This document shows, in pieces, positions 1-7,243 of a DNA stretch of 14,666 nt. The translations under genes were made by a program, and so were the position numbers. This stretch comes from an uncultured Collinsella sp. (GTDB taxonomy: Bacteria > Actinomycetota > Coriobacteriia > Coriobacteriales > Coriobacteriaceae), in assembly GCA_902489955.1 (NCBI GenBank), contig CABUBY010000039.1:1-14666 (forward strand). The letters are read 5' to 3'. The notes beneath the pieces were generated by a model. The model made no database searches and had not been told where the DNA came from. It worked only from the letters and a program-made list of their open reading frames with translations. Every line of letters begins with the position of its first letter. Position 1 is the first letter of the stretch.

Positions 1-19
1 TCCCCCGTTTTTGTTGCGG

Positions 20-487
20 TTAGTCTAGGTCAATAAACTTGGCGCTTAGGATCTTGCCGTCTTTTACTAGCATCCTGGCCATGGTGGGGCCTCGGGTGCC
101 TCTGGGGTAGCTGGCGCTGCCCGGGTTGAGGACTAAGCAGCGGCCCACTTGGGCTTCTTTGGTTACGTGGGTGTGGCCGTTGATGGCTACGTCTACGGAT
201 CCCACCGGAAGGTCTTCGCGGTAGTGGGCTACGGCGAATTTGAGGCCTTCGTAGGTAAAGAGTGCAAGACGGTCTACATCGGGACCGTAGTCGCGGTAGT
301 AATCGTTGTTGCCCAGTACGGCCCGCACGGGGGCGATGGTGCATAGGTGCTCGTAGTCCATCTCTGACGTGAGGTCGCCAGCGTGGATAATCAGGTCTGC
401 GCCCTCAAGCTCATCCAAGAGCGCAGGCGAAAGATAGCCGTGGGTGTCCGAGATGATGTCGATGCGCTTGGCGCTTGCACTGTTCAT
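20..487 (-). CDS. YfcE/MJ0936-family metallophosphoesterase
   Basis: A 155-residue protein of the small calcineurin-like phosphoesterase group (YfcE, MJ0936, YsnB), which hydrolyses phosphodiesters with two bound metal ions in the cytoplasm. The metal-binding motifs appear in order: ISDTHG near residue 12, HAGD near 36, LGNND near 58 and NGHTH near 103. The length is close to the usual 155-180 for this family. The ATG at 487 is preceded by GGAAGG about six bases upstream, so the start is good. The gene lies downstream of the response regulator gene at 584-1300 but is separated from it by a strong hairpin terminator, so it is probably transcribed mostly on its own. The physiological substrate cannot be told from the sequence. 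In many genomes this family sits beside the nucleotide pyrophosphatase RdgB; the left window edge hides whether that holds here. Confidence 0.92.
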   Translation of the reverse strand: MNSASAKRIDIISDTHGYLSPALLDELEGADLIIHAGDLTSEMDYEHLCTIAPVRAVLGNNDYYRDYGPDVDRLALFTYEGLKFAVAHYREDLPVGSVDVAINGHTHVTKEAQVGRCLVLNPGSASYPRGTRGPTMARMLVKDGKILSAKFIDLD

Positions 488-526
488 GGGATCCCTTCCG
501 CAAAAAACGATTCGGCAGATACATAC

Positions 527-577
527 AAAAAAGGCCCCACGGCTCCGCAGACGATGGGTCTACAGGGCTGCGGGGCC
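527..577 (-). terminator. Rho-independent terminator after the first LytTR regulator
   Basis: On the minus strand, just past the stop at 584, GGCCCC pairs with GGGGCC (572-577 with 533-538) and is followed by six T (complement of 527-532). Inner GCAG/CTGC pairing is also possible, with a bulge. This ends the glycosyltransferase-kinase-regulator unit before the phosphoesterase gene. Confidence 0.75.
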
Positions 578-583
578 AGTGTG

Positions 584-1300
584 CTAGAGACTCAGGGCCT
601 TCTTAAGCGGCACGACGCGGCGGCGCGAAACCGGCACGCGTTCGTCGACGCCCGTAATGCCCAGCTGGATGGCGCCCGAGGGCACCGTCTCCACATCCGT
701 AACGCACGCCAAGTTGACGATATAGCGGCGGTGAACACGGAAGAAGCCAAAGTCGCAGAGCTTGGCCTCAAACTGCGCCAGCGAGGTCGTCGACAAAAAG
801 CGATCATCGACGGTATAGATGCAGGAGTAATCGTCCTTGGCCATGATAAAGCGAATGTCGTCCACGGGAATGAGCACCTTGCGGCCGCCCTTTTCCACCG
901 GGATACGCTCGATGGTCACCTTGCTGTCCGTAACCGGCTTGGCGCGTTGCATGACCTTCTCGATCGCGCGATCCAAGCGAGCTTCCTCGACCGGCTTCAT
1001 CAGATAATCGACGGCATCCACGTCGAATGCCTCGACCGCATGGTCACTATACGCAGTCACAAACACGATCGCCGGCGGATTTTTGAGCTTATGCAGCGCC
1101 TCGGCAAGTTGCAGGCCCGAGGCACCGGGCATCGAGATATCGAGAAACACGACATCCACGCGACTTTCCATAAGCATCTCGATGGCGGAGCGGACGCTCG
1201 ACGCCTCCGTGATCGTGCCGATCTTGCCCGTTTGCTCGAGCAGGAAGCGAAGCTCCGAGCGAGCCGGCGCCTCATCATCCACAATCATCGCACGCAGCAT
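584..1300 (-). CDS. LytTR-family response regulator (first system)
   Basis: A 238-residue cytoplasmic response regulator of the LytR/AlgR type. The receiver domain (about 1-120) has the acidic pair D8-D9, phosphoacceptor D54 in FLDISMPG, T82 and K102 in the KP motif. The C-terminal half (about 133-238) is a LytTR DNA-binding domain with the characteristic FFRVHRRYIVNL stretch. The open frame extends seven codons further to a TTG at 1321, but the ATG at 1300 has GAAAGG ten bases upstream, lying inside that extension, so I chose the ATG. It is the last gene of a three-gene unit, 72 bases after the kinase stop, and its obvious partner is that kinase. Its DNA target is not visible. LytTR proteins usually bind paired direct repeats near the genes they control, so the upstream glycosyltransferase promoter region is a natural place to look. 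Confidence 0.93.
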   Translation of the reverse strand: MLRAMIVDDEAPARSELRFLLEQTGKIGTITEASSVRSAIEMLMESRVDVVFLDISMPGASGLQLAEALHKLKNPPAIVFVTAYSDHAVEAFDVDAVDYLMKPVEEARLDRAIEKVMQRAKPVTDSKVTIERIPVEKGGRKVLIPVDDIRFIMAKDDYSCIYTVDDRFLSTTSLAQFEAKLCDFGFFRVHRRYIVNLACVTDVETVPSGAIQLGITGVDERVPVSRRRVVPLKKALSL

Positions 1301-1372
1301 AGGGATAAAACCTTTCGTCAACTAACTACGCCGGGCATCCGTCGCATGACGTTGAGCCCGTAGCCTTTTATT

Positions 1373-2716
1373 TTACTCTTGAATATCAAAGATGCTCTCT
1401 GACAAATCAAGATGAAGGAGCACTTTGGTGCCCTTGCCCGGCGCCGATTCAACACGCGTATAGGAGTGCGGCCCATAAAAGCGATGGATGCGCTCCGAAA
1501 TATTGTGCATGGCCACACCGGCGCCGCCACCCTGGGGAGAGCTGGCGTCGGGACGGGCAGAGCGCTCGTCAAACAGTCTGGCGGCGGTACCCTCATCCAT
1601 GCCCACGCCATTATCGGCCACGGCAATCAAGATTGCATCCTCGCCGTCTTGGTGAACGGTCACGTCGATCCTCAGGGCGTCGTCATCGCCCATACCATGA
1701 CGTACGGCGTTCTCGACAATCGGCTGGATCACGAACGCCGGCACCAGCGTGTCTTCCACGTCCTCGGACACATCGAACGTCGCAAGCACGCGGTCCTCGC
1801 CAAAGCGGGCCTTCTCAAAGGTAAGGTAGCGCTTGGTCTGTGCGACCTCGCGCGAGACCGGAATAAGCGATCCCGAGTTGTCGAGCGTGGCACGATAGAA
1901 CGATGAGAACTCACGAAGCAGTTCGCGGGCCCGCAGCGGGTCGGTGCGCGTAAACGATGCAATGGTGTTCAGCGTGTTGAACAGGAAGTGCGGGTTAATC
2001 TGCGCCTGCAGCGCACGCACCTCGGCGCGCGCCGTGAGTTCCTTTTGCACCTCGAGCTCGTGGATGGCGAGCTGCGTGGACAAGATCTCGGCAAAGCCCG
2101 AGGCAAGCGCATACTGGGTACGGTCGACGGCGCGCGGGGTCTTGTAGTAGAACTTGAGCGTGCCGACGGTACGATCGCCCACCTTGATGGGGGCGATAAT
2201 GCCGGCGGGGACTTGGTTGTGCGAGCCGTCCGAGCCCACGACATCCACCATACGGTTGAACGACTGCACGATGCCATGTTCGATAACGTAGCGTGTGGCA
2301 AGCGTGTGGATGGGAGAATCTGGCAGTAGTTTTTCCTCAAACTCTCCCGCGCAGGCAAGCACGTTGCCCTCGTCGGTGATGGCCACCGTCATGGCGCGCG
2401 TCTCGGGCAAAATGCGCCGGCACACCAAACGCGCCGACTCCTGCGTCAGACCGCCCTTAATGTCCTCGAGCATGGCCGAGGCCACCGAGAGCGTCTCCTC
2501 GGTGTACTGGGAGCGCACCGAATCGGGATTAAGCGTCAAAAAGATAAAGATGCACAGAAAGATGCACAGCAGCGCGCAGGCAATCACCGTGGCGATCGGC
2601 TCGATACCGGTCACCAAGGCAAAAATAAAGTACACCAGCACGCAAATGGCGCAGGCAACGGCAATGATGCGAAAGATTGATATTGAACTATCGCGCTGGG
2701 CGCGGCGGTCGATCAT
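1373..2716 (-). CDS. LytS/YpdA-like sensor histidine kinase (first system)
   Basis: A 447-residue membrane sensor kinase. Two N-terminal hydrophobic helices (about 16-36 and 40-62) are followed by a GAF-like region (about 70-215), a His_kinase (PF06580-type) helix with H243 in QINPHFLFNTLN, and an HATPase domain. ATPase landmarks are N336 in QPIVENAVRHG, the G1 box DNGVGMD near 368 and the G2 region GGGAGVAMHNI near 397. The sensor is short: it lacks the five-helix 5TM-LYT domain of classical LytS and more resembles GAF-containing YpdA-type proteins. The ATG at 2716 overlaps the glycosyltransferase stop by ATGA and has a good GGAGG site inside that gene, so translation is probably coupled. 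The signal is unknown. The protein is a clear paralogue of the kinase at 7244-8629, sharing LASGFA and STQLA just before the phosphoacceptor helix. Confidence 0.93.
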   Translation of the reverse strand: MIDRRAQRDSSISIFRIIAVACAICVLVYFIFALVTGIEPIATVIACALLCIFLCIFIFLTLNPDSVRSQYTEETLSVASAMLEDIKGGLTQESARLVCRRILPETRAMTVAITDEGNVLACAGEFEEKLLPDSPIHTLATRYVIEHGIVQSFNRMVDVVGSDGSHNQVPAGIIAPIKVGDRTVGTLKFYYKTPRAVDRTQYALASGFAEILSTQLAIHELEVQKELTARAEVRALQAQINPHFLFNTLNTIASFTRTDPLRARELLREFSSFYRATLDNSGSLIPVSREVAQTKRYLTFEKARFGEDRVLATFDVSEDVEDTLVPAFVIQPIVENAVRHGMGDDDALRIDVTVHQDGEDAILIAVADNGVGMDEGTAARLFDERSARPDASSPQGGGAGVAMHNISERIHRFYGPHSYTRVESAPGKGTKVLLHLDLSESIFDIQE

Positions 2717-3900
2717 TCGGCCCCCTCCAGGATACTGATCAGTTGTGCGTCACGCCAAAGCCCGTCCATGATCTTGGGCCAAAAGCTCTGGAAACGCAGG
2801 TAGCTTGCAGCGTTTTGGCGCGCATAGGCCTTTGCCTCGCCGATACCATGGCGCCAAATGCGCAGGTAGCCCTCATGCTCGCGGGTAAACATACTGCGGA
2901 CCATAGCGGTCTTGCGCACGCGGTCGTCGAGCTCGCGCGAAATCCACGGGCCCGGGTAGGGCATGAGTGATGCCGCCGTAACGGGAATGAGCTCCTTTTG
3001 ATGCGCGGCGAATGTCAACTTGGCCCGTTCGTAGTACCAACGGTATACATCCTGCATAAAGCGCGGTGAGCGCTTTTCGGACTCCGGAGGCAGATGGCGC
3101 ACGGTCCACTCGTTATCGAACCACACGTCGTAGCCAAACATGCGCATGTTAAAGAGGTAATCCAAGTCCTCGCCGCGGGTGATAAACGGGTCAAAGGCCA
3201 CACGCGTAAAGGCGCGGGCGTGCAGGGCCATCAGGCCGCCGCACACGTAGTTGGAGCGCGAGATGCGGGTGCCCGAGAGCGCCTTTTTCATCCAACGGTT
3301 GAACTCGATGCGCTTGGTCCACCAACGATGGCAGATGCCCGCCTTGTCCGTGGGAGCCAGCGGCGAGCCGTCGCGATCGTAGAAATAGCCGCTCTTGACC
3401 AAGATCGGCAAGCCCTGACGCGTCTGCTGCCCCAACGCATAGGTCGCGCGCTTCATAAAGTCGGCGTCGATGACAGTCTCATCGTCATCCAAGAAGATAA
3501 CCGCGTCATGCCCCAGCACAGCGGCACAGGCTAGCCCCATATTGCGGATGGCACCGTAGCCTCGCAGGCTCACGCACTCGCCCGAACCCTTGGGCGCGAT
3601 CTGAGCAACCCGGTCTGCGATATGCGAGGCCTGGGTGTTGGTGACAACGGTGACCTTGAGCGTGGGATGCGCGTCGACAATCTCGTGCACGCGCAGCGAC
3701 ACATCGGCTGTGGCAGAAACGGGACAGACCACCAAAAGGATGATGCGCGGGATGTCGCGCACCTGCTCAAGCGAGGCCAGGCAGCGGTCGAGTTCGGGAT
3801 TGTCGGCGTTGAGTCGTGTCGAATGGTCATAGGTGCCAGGGGCGTTTGCGCAAGCGTCATCGCCCGCCCAATACGTTGGAATCACGGCTGTGGCGTTCAT
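2713..3900 (-). CDS. GT-A (family 2-like) glycosyltransferase
   Basis: A 395-residue protein with GT-A glycosyltransferase features. It opens with a beta-strand and the short motif AVIPTY, carries a DXD-type motif LDDDE at 137-141 for metal and nucleotide-sugar binding, and has an acidic acceptor-side motif RGEDLDYLFN at 242-251 followed by H269. There is no signal peptide or membrane helix, so it probably works on the cytoplasmic face on a glycan or lipid-linked acceptor. Donor and acceptor cannot be named. The ATG at 3900 follows GGGAGGGTAAGGC, a strong ribosome site. It is the first gene of an apparent operon with a sensor kinase and LytTR regulator; its TGA overlaps the kinase ATG. This linkage suggests the sensor circuit responds to, or controls, surface glycan synthesis. 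A terminator-like hairpin lies directly in front of its ribosome site. A more specialised role, such as compatible-solute or teichoic-like glycan synthesis, cannot be excluded. Confidence 0.83.
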   Translation of the reverse strand: MNATAVIPTYWAGDDACANAPGTYDHSTRLNADNPELDRCLASLEQVRDIPRIILLVVCPVSATADVSLRVHEIVDAHPTLKVTVVTNTQASHIADRVAQIAPKGSGECVSLRGYGAIRNMGLACAAVLGHDAVIFLDDDETVIDADFMKRATYALGQQTRQGLPILVKSGYFYDRDGSPLAPTDKAGICHRWWTKRIEFNRWMKKALSGTRISRSNYVCGGLMALHARAFTRVAFDPFITRGEDLDYLFNMRMFGYDVWFDNEWTVRHLPPESEKRSPRFMQDVYRWYYERAKLTFAAHQKELIPVTAASLMPYPGPWISRELDDRVRKTAMVRSMFTREHEGYLRIWRHGIGEAKAYARQNAASYLRFQSFWPKIMDGLWRDAQLISILEGAE

Positions 3901-3921
3901 GCCTTACCCTCCCTGCAACAC

Positions 3922-3956
3922 AAAAACGGGACGCCGCCAAACACAGGCGACGCCCC
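3922..3956 (-). terminator. Hairpin plus T-run just ahead of the glycosyltransferase
   Basis: On the minus strand, 3956-3928 forms a stem of eleven positions with two mismatches (GGCG/CGCC core and GGG/CCC base) around a seven-base loop, followed by five T (complement of 3922-3926). It can terminate the MFS gene transcript ending at 4072. Because it lies only about ten bases before the glycosyltransferase Shine-Dalgarno, any promoter for that operon must either sit upstream of it, making it a leader terminator, or depend on readthrough. Confidence 0.55.
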
Positions 3957-4071
3957 GCGACCTAGCTGATTCCATCATACCCACTTGGGCAAATCATTGC
4001 TCGCAAGTCTCAATGTTTATTGCGGATAACCCCAAAAGAGTACCGTGGACAGGCACAATAGCTGCTCGCTC

Positions 4072-5331
4072 CTATGCGGCATGCTCTGCCGCCCGAGTCA
4101 TGCGGGACAGGCGGATCAGCAGCATAAAGCCAACAATCAGCAACACGCCAATGGAAAGGACGCCCAGTGACGGGTTGCCGGTCAACGAGGTGACGACCGA
4201 CACCAGGAAGGTGCCCATGACGCTTGCATAACGACCAAAGATGTCAAAGAAGCCGTAGTACTCGTTGGATTTTTCCTTAGGGATAATGCGGCCAAAGTAG
4301 CTACGGCTGAGCGCCTGCACGCCGCCCTGGAACAGGCCGACCATAATGGCAAGCACCCAGAATTCGAAGGCGGTCTTTAGGAAGAACGCGGCAAACAGCA
4401 CAATGCCCATGTAGGCGGCGACGGCCACCAAGATCATGTTGAGCGTGCCCACGCGTCCGGCGAGCTTGCCGTAGATGATGGCGGATGGAAAGGCCACGAA
4501 CTGCGTAACGAGCAGCGCAAGCACCAGCTGCGTCGAATCGATGCCCAAGGCCGATCCGTAACTGGTGGCCATGGAAATGACCGTGTGCACACCGTCGATA
4601 TAGAAGAAGAACGCGATCATGTAGACCAGCACGGTCTTGTTGTGGGCGATCTCGCGCATGGTGTGTCCGACTTCGGAGAACACACCGCCCACGATGTGGC
4701 CGATAGTGTCCTCGGGACCGCGCTCGCGACCGTACTTTTGCTTATAGGTGCGAATGAGCGGCAGGGTAAAGATGAGCCACCAGGCACCAGTGATGATAAA
4801 CGACAGACGCGTTGCCAGCATGGTAGGGACGCCAAGAGCGGGGCCACCCATGATGAGTGCCAGGCAGATGACGAACGGCACGGTGGAACCGATGTAGCCC
4901 CAGGCATAGCCCGAACTGGACACGGCGTCCATGCGCTCGTCGGTGGTAATGTCGGGCAGCATGGCGTCGTAGAACGTCATAGAAGAGTTAAGGCCGATGG
5001 TGCACAGCACGTACACGGTCAAAAATGCCATGGCGGACATTGGGATAGCCTGCGCCAAGCAAAGCACCAGGCCCGTGAGGAAGAAGCCCAAGAAGAACTT
5101 GATCTTGTTGCCGGCGTAGTCGGCAAGCGCGCCCAGAATGGGCATGAGCATGGCGATGACCAGCGAGGCAATCGTCTGCGCATTGCCCCAGGCGACCACT
5201 AGGTCGGCCGAGGAAGCGCCGGTATTGATGGCGTTAAAGTAAATGGGCACCACCGAGGTATTGAGCAGCACGAGGGCCGAATTGCCCACATCATACATAA
5301 CCCAGTTACGCTCGAGCTTGGTGTATTTCAT
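4072..5331 (-). CDS. UMF1 (Atg22-like) MFS transporter
   Basis: A 419-residue polytopic membrane protein with about twelve hydrophobic segments. The N-terminus has YDVGNSA, matching the YDxxNSA signature of the UMF1/Atg22-like branch of the major facilitator superfamily, and the internal FYDAMLPDI near residue 120 matches that group's FYNALLPDI-type motif. LADYAGNKIKFF near residue 69 is the loop 2-3 region. Atg22 exports amino acids from the yeast vacuole; bacterial members are mostly uncharacterised, so the substrate here is unknown. The ATG at 5331 has AAGGG nine bases upstream. The gene is flanked by about 100 bases on the phospholipase side and 171 bases on the glycosyltransferase side, and is probably its own transcript or follows the phospholipase gene. 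Nothing looks truncated. Confidence 0.88.
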   Translation of the reverse strand: MKYTKLERNWVMYDVGNSALVLLNTSVVPIYFNAINTGASSADLVVAWGNAQTIASLVIAMLMPILGALADYAGNKIKFFLGFFLTGLVLCLAQAIPMSAMAFLTVYVLCTIGLNSSMTFYDAMLPDITTDERMDAVSSSGYAWGYIGSTVPFVICLALIMGGPALGVPTMLATRLSFIITGAWWLIFTLPLIRTYKQKYGRERGPEDTIGHIVGGVFSEVGHTMREIAHNKTVLVYMIAFFFYIDGVHTVISMATSYGSALGIDSTQLVLALLVTQFVAFPSAIIYGKLAGRVGTLNMILVAVAAYMGIVLFAAFFLKTAFEFWVLAIMVGLFQGGVQALSRSYFGRIIPKEKSNEYYGFFDIFGRYASVMGTFLVSVVTSLTGNPSLGVLSIGVLLIVGFMLLIRLSRMTRAAEHAA

Positions 5332-5433
5332 GGACAGGGACCCTTCGTATTCGCCCGATATGCAGTTAGTTCATCGTACCCCAATCTGTCCAGAACCGCC
5401 GGTAAGGATTCGGCAAAGGGGCACGCACGGGCC

Positions 5434-6378
5434 CTATTCCTCGCGGTCGAACTCCTCATCGGCATTGAGCACGCGACCGCTGTAGTTGACGTGACTGGTC
5501 ACGGCCTCCATGTCGCCGGTCTCGATAAAACGCGCGACCGTGCACTCGTAATCGACCAGCGCGCGATCAAAGACCTCGGGGAAACTCTCGTTCGAGACCT
5601 CGTCGGTAAAGGGATTCTTCCATGTCAGATGGCCCAGGTTACCGGTACGCTCGGGCAGCTCCGTCGTCACGCGATGGGCAAGGCCGTCGAGCAGCGAGTA
5701 ATCGTGCACCAAGCCCTCAACCAGCGAGATCGCGCGCGTCTTTGCGGAGCCGGCCGGCTCAATCGCGCGGTAAAGTCGCTGCATATTGGCAACGGCAGCA
5801 CCGTACTCCCCCGCCGGAATGTCAATGCCGTACACGCGTCCGGCAACATAGCTCATCAGCACGCCAGCCACGCGATTGATGCGATCGGTGGTGACGATCT
5901 CGCCCGCCGGCGGGTAATCGTCAACCGTAGCGCCATCGCGTTTAAGCTGCAGCATCAGCACATCCAGGTCGCTCTCGATCACGGCATGGACCTGACTGCT
6001 CGAATCCTCAAGCTCTGAATCGGACTCCACGATGCCAAACTGCTGCTCATAGACAAAGGGATGGGCGTTGCGGTCGAGCACGTAATGAGACAGCAGGCCC
6101 AGCGCAAAGGCACGACCCAAGCTGGCGTCGCGCGGCAGCAGATGCGACACGCCGTCGCGCAGGCACGCGAACTGGCGAGACATGCGCGACCGATGCATGA
6201 CCTGCGCCAGCAGCGTGCAGTCGGAAACACGCGGTGTCAGAATGTGAAAGAAAAACGGGTCGGGGCCTTGGTTGCCCAAGATAAAGGCAATGCGCTCTTC
6301 ATCGGACGTGATGACGCCCTGCGGAAGACGGTCGATGCTTTCCTCGCCAAACAGATGATGGGTGATAAGCGCGGGCAT
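5434..6378 (-). CDS. Zinc-dependent phospholipase C-like protein
   Basis: A 314-residue protein related to the zinc-dependent phospholipase C / S1-P1 nuclease fold (PF00882-type). Likely zinc ligands are in HH near residues 7-8, D40 in GNQGPDPFFF, H98, D102 and H106 in LSHYVLDRNAHPF, and H131 with E134 in HAVIESDLD. Family members hydrolyse phospholipids or related phosphodiesters, but this group in intestinal actinobacteria and Firmicutes is largely unstudied. No signal peptide is visible, unlike secreted clostridial phospholipase C, so a cytoplasmic or non-classically located enzyme is likelier. The open frame extends to a GTG at 6408, but AAAGGA five bases before the ATG at 6378 favours the shorter start. 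It lies immediately downstream of the second regulator gene, with a candidate promoter between them. Confidence 0.82.
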   Translation of the reverse strand: MPALITHHLFGEESIDRLPQGVITSDEERIAFILGNQGPDPFFFHILTPRVSDCTLLAQVMHRSRMSRQFACLRDGVSHLLPRDASLGRAFALGLLSHYVLDRNAHPFVYEQQFGIVESDSELEDSSSQVHAVIESDLDVLMLQLKRDGATVDDYPPAGEIVTTDRINRVAGVLMSYVAGRVYGIDIPAGEYGAAVANMQRLYRAIEPAGSAKTRAISLVEGLVHDYSLLDGLAHRVTTELPERTGNLGHLTWKNPFTDEVSNESFPEVFDRALVDYECTVARFIETGDMEAVTSHVNYSGRVLNADEEFDREE

Positions 6379-6410
6379 AATGATCCTTTCGATTTCATTC
6401 GATGCCACCC

Positions 6411-6437
6411 ATTATGCCCACCGCGCGCCCATGCCAA
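6411..6437 (-). promoter_or_regulatory. Candidate promoter of the phospholipase-like gene
   Basis: On the minus strand TTGGCA (6437-6432) and CATAAT (6416-6411) are five-of-six matches to -35 and -10 boxes, separated by 15 bases, which is slightly short. The position, about 33 bases before the ATG at 6378, fits. Inferred from sequence only. Confidence 0.4.
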
Positions 6438-6453
6438 ACCTGCGATGGTAAAC

Positions 6454-6471
6454 GACGGCACGCAGACCGTC
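6454..6471 (-). terminator. Weak hairpin at the end of the second regulator
   Basis: GACGG pairs with CCGTC around an eight-base loop, overlapping the TAG stop at 6471-6473. It is followed on the minus strand by only GTTTACC, so it is at best a weak terminator. Confidence 0.25.
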
Positions 6472-7205
6472 TACGCAAGCCCCAAGTGTGCTTTAACCTC
6501 GGCGGCACGACGACGGGACACCGGCACCGTCGAGCTCACGCGGTCAAGCCTGAGCTCCATCAACCCCGTGGAGCCAATCTCAACATTGTGCACGTCTTCC
6601 AAATTGACCAGATAGCTGCGATGAACGCGAATAAAGCCCTCGGAGACCAAGCGACGCTCGAGCGAAGAGATCGACTCATTGATCAGGTACGTTCCCTCGG
6701 CGCAGATGGCATTGCAAAAATCGGCACGCGCCTCAAAGTAGCAGACGTCTGCGGCGGGAATGAACACCTTTTTGCCCCCGCGGTCCACCGTCAGACGCAA
6801 AGGCTGGCGCGGAGCGTGGATAACACGACGGACACCCAAGGCTGCCTCGATCTTGTCGAGTGCCTTTGACAGGCGTGCGTCCTCGACCGGCTTAACGACA
6901 TAATCGACGGCATCGAGGTTATAGGCATCAGCCGCATACTCGGCAAACGCCGTCACAAACACAACCACCGGCGGCGTCTTTAGGTTCTGCAGCGTCTCGG
7001 CAAGCTCAATTCCCGAGCGACCGGGCATGGTAATGTCTAAAAACAGCACGTCGGGCTTGTTCGACAGAATCGACTCCACGGCTTCGGTGACATTGCCCGC
7101 CTCGGCAATCTGGCCCACACGCGTATCCTTTTCCAACAGATAGCGTAGCTCAGCCCTAATGGGAGGTTCGTCATCAACCACCAAGATGTTCCAGCCTTCG
7201 GACAT
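6471..7205 (-). CDS. LytTR-family response regulator (second system)
   Basis: A 244-residue response regulator paralogous to the one at 584-1300. The receiver domain has D11-D12, phosphoacceptor D57 in FLDITMPG, T85 in FVTAF and K105 in KPVEDA. The LytTR DNA-binding domain occupies about residues 140-244, with RVHRSYLVNL as its landmark. The ATG at 7205 is well placed behind AGAGGGGAAG. It begins 38 bases after the stop of the second kinase and is surely its partner. Upstream on the same strand are an amidohydrolase and an amino-acid permease, so the likely targets are those genes; this is inferred from position. No convincing pair of LytTR direct repeats was picked out by eye. Confidence 0.93.
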   Translation of the reverse strand: MSEGWNILVVDDEPPIRAELRYLLEKDTRVGQIAEAGNVTEAVESILSNKPDVLFLDITMPGRSGIELAETLQNLKTPPVVVFVTAFAEYAADAYNLDAVDYVVKPVEDARLSKALDKIEAALGVRRVIHAPRQPLRLTVDRGGKKVFIPAADVCYFEARADFCNAICAEGTYLINESISSLERRLVSEGFIRVHRSYLVNLEDVHNVEIGSTGLMELRLDRVSSTVPVSRRRAAEVKAHLGLA

Positions 7206-7243
7206 ATGTGCTTCCCCTCTTTTTCTCTCAATCCAACCGCGTG

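Noticed and set aside
383..1363. 326-codon plus-strand open frame opposite the first regulator
   Set aside because: The translation crosses a terminator and an intergenic gap, and has no domain; the minus strand has receiver and LytTR motifs.
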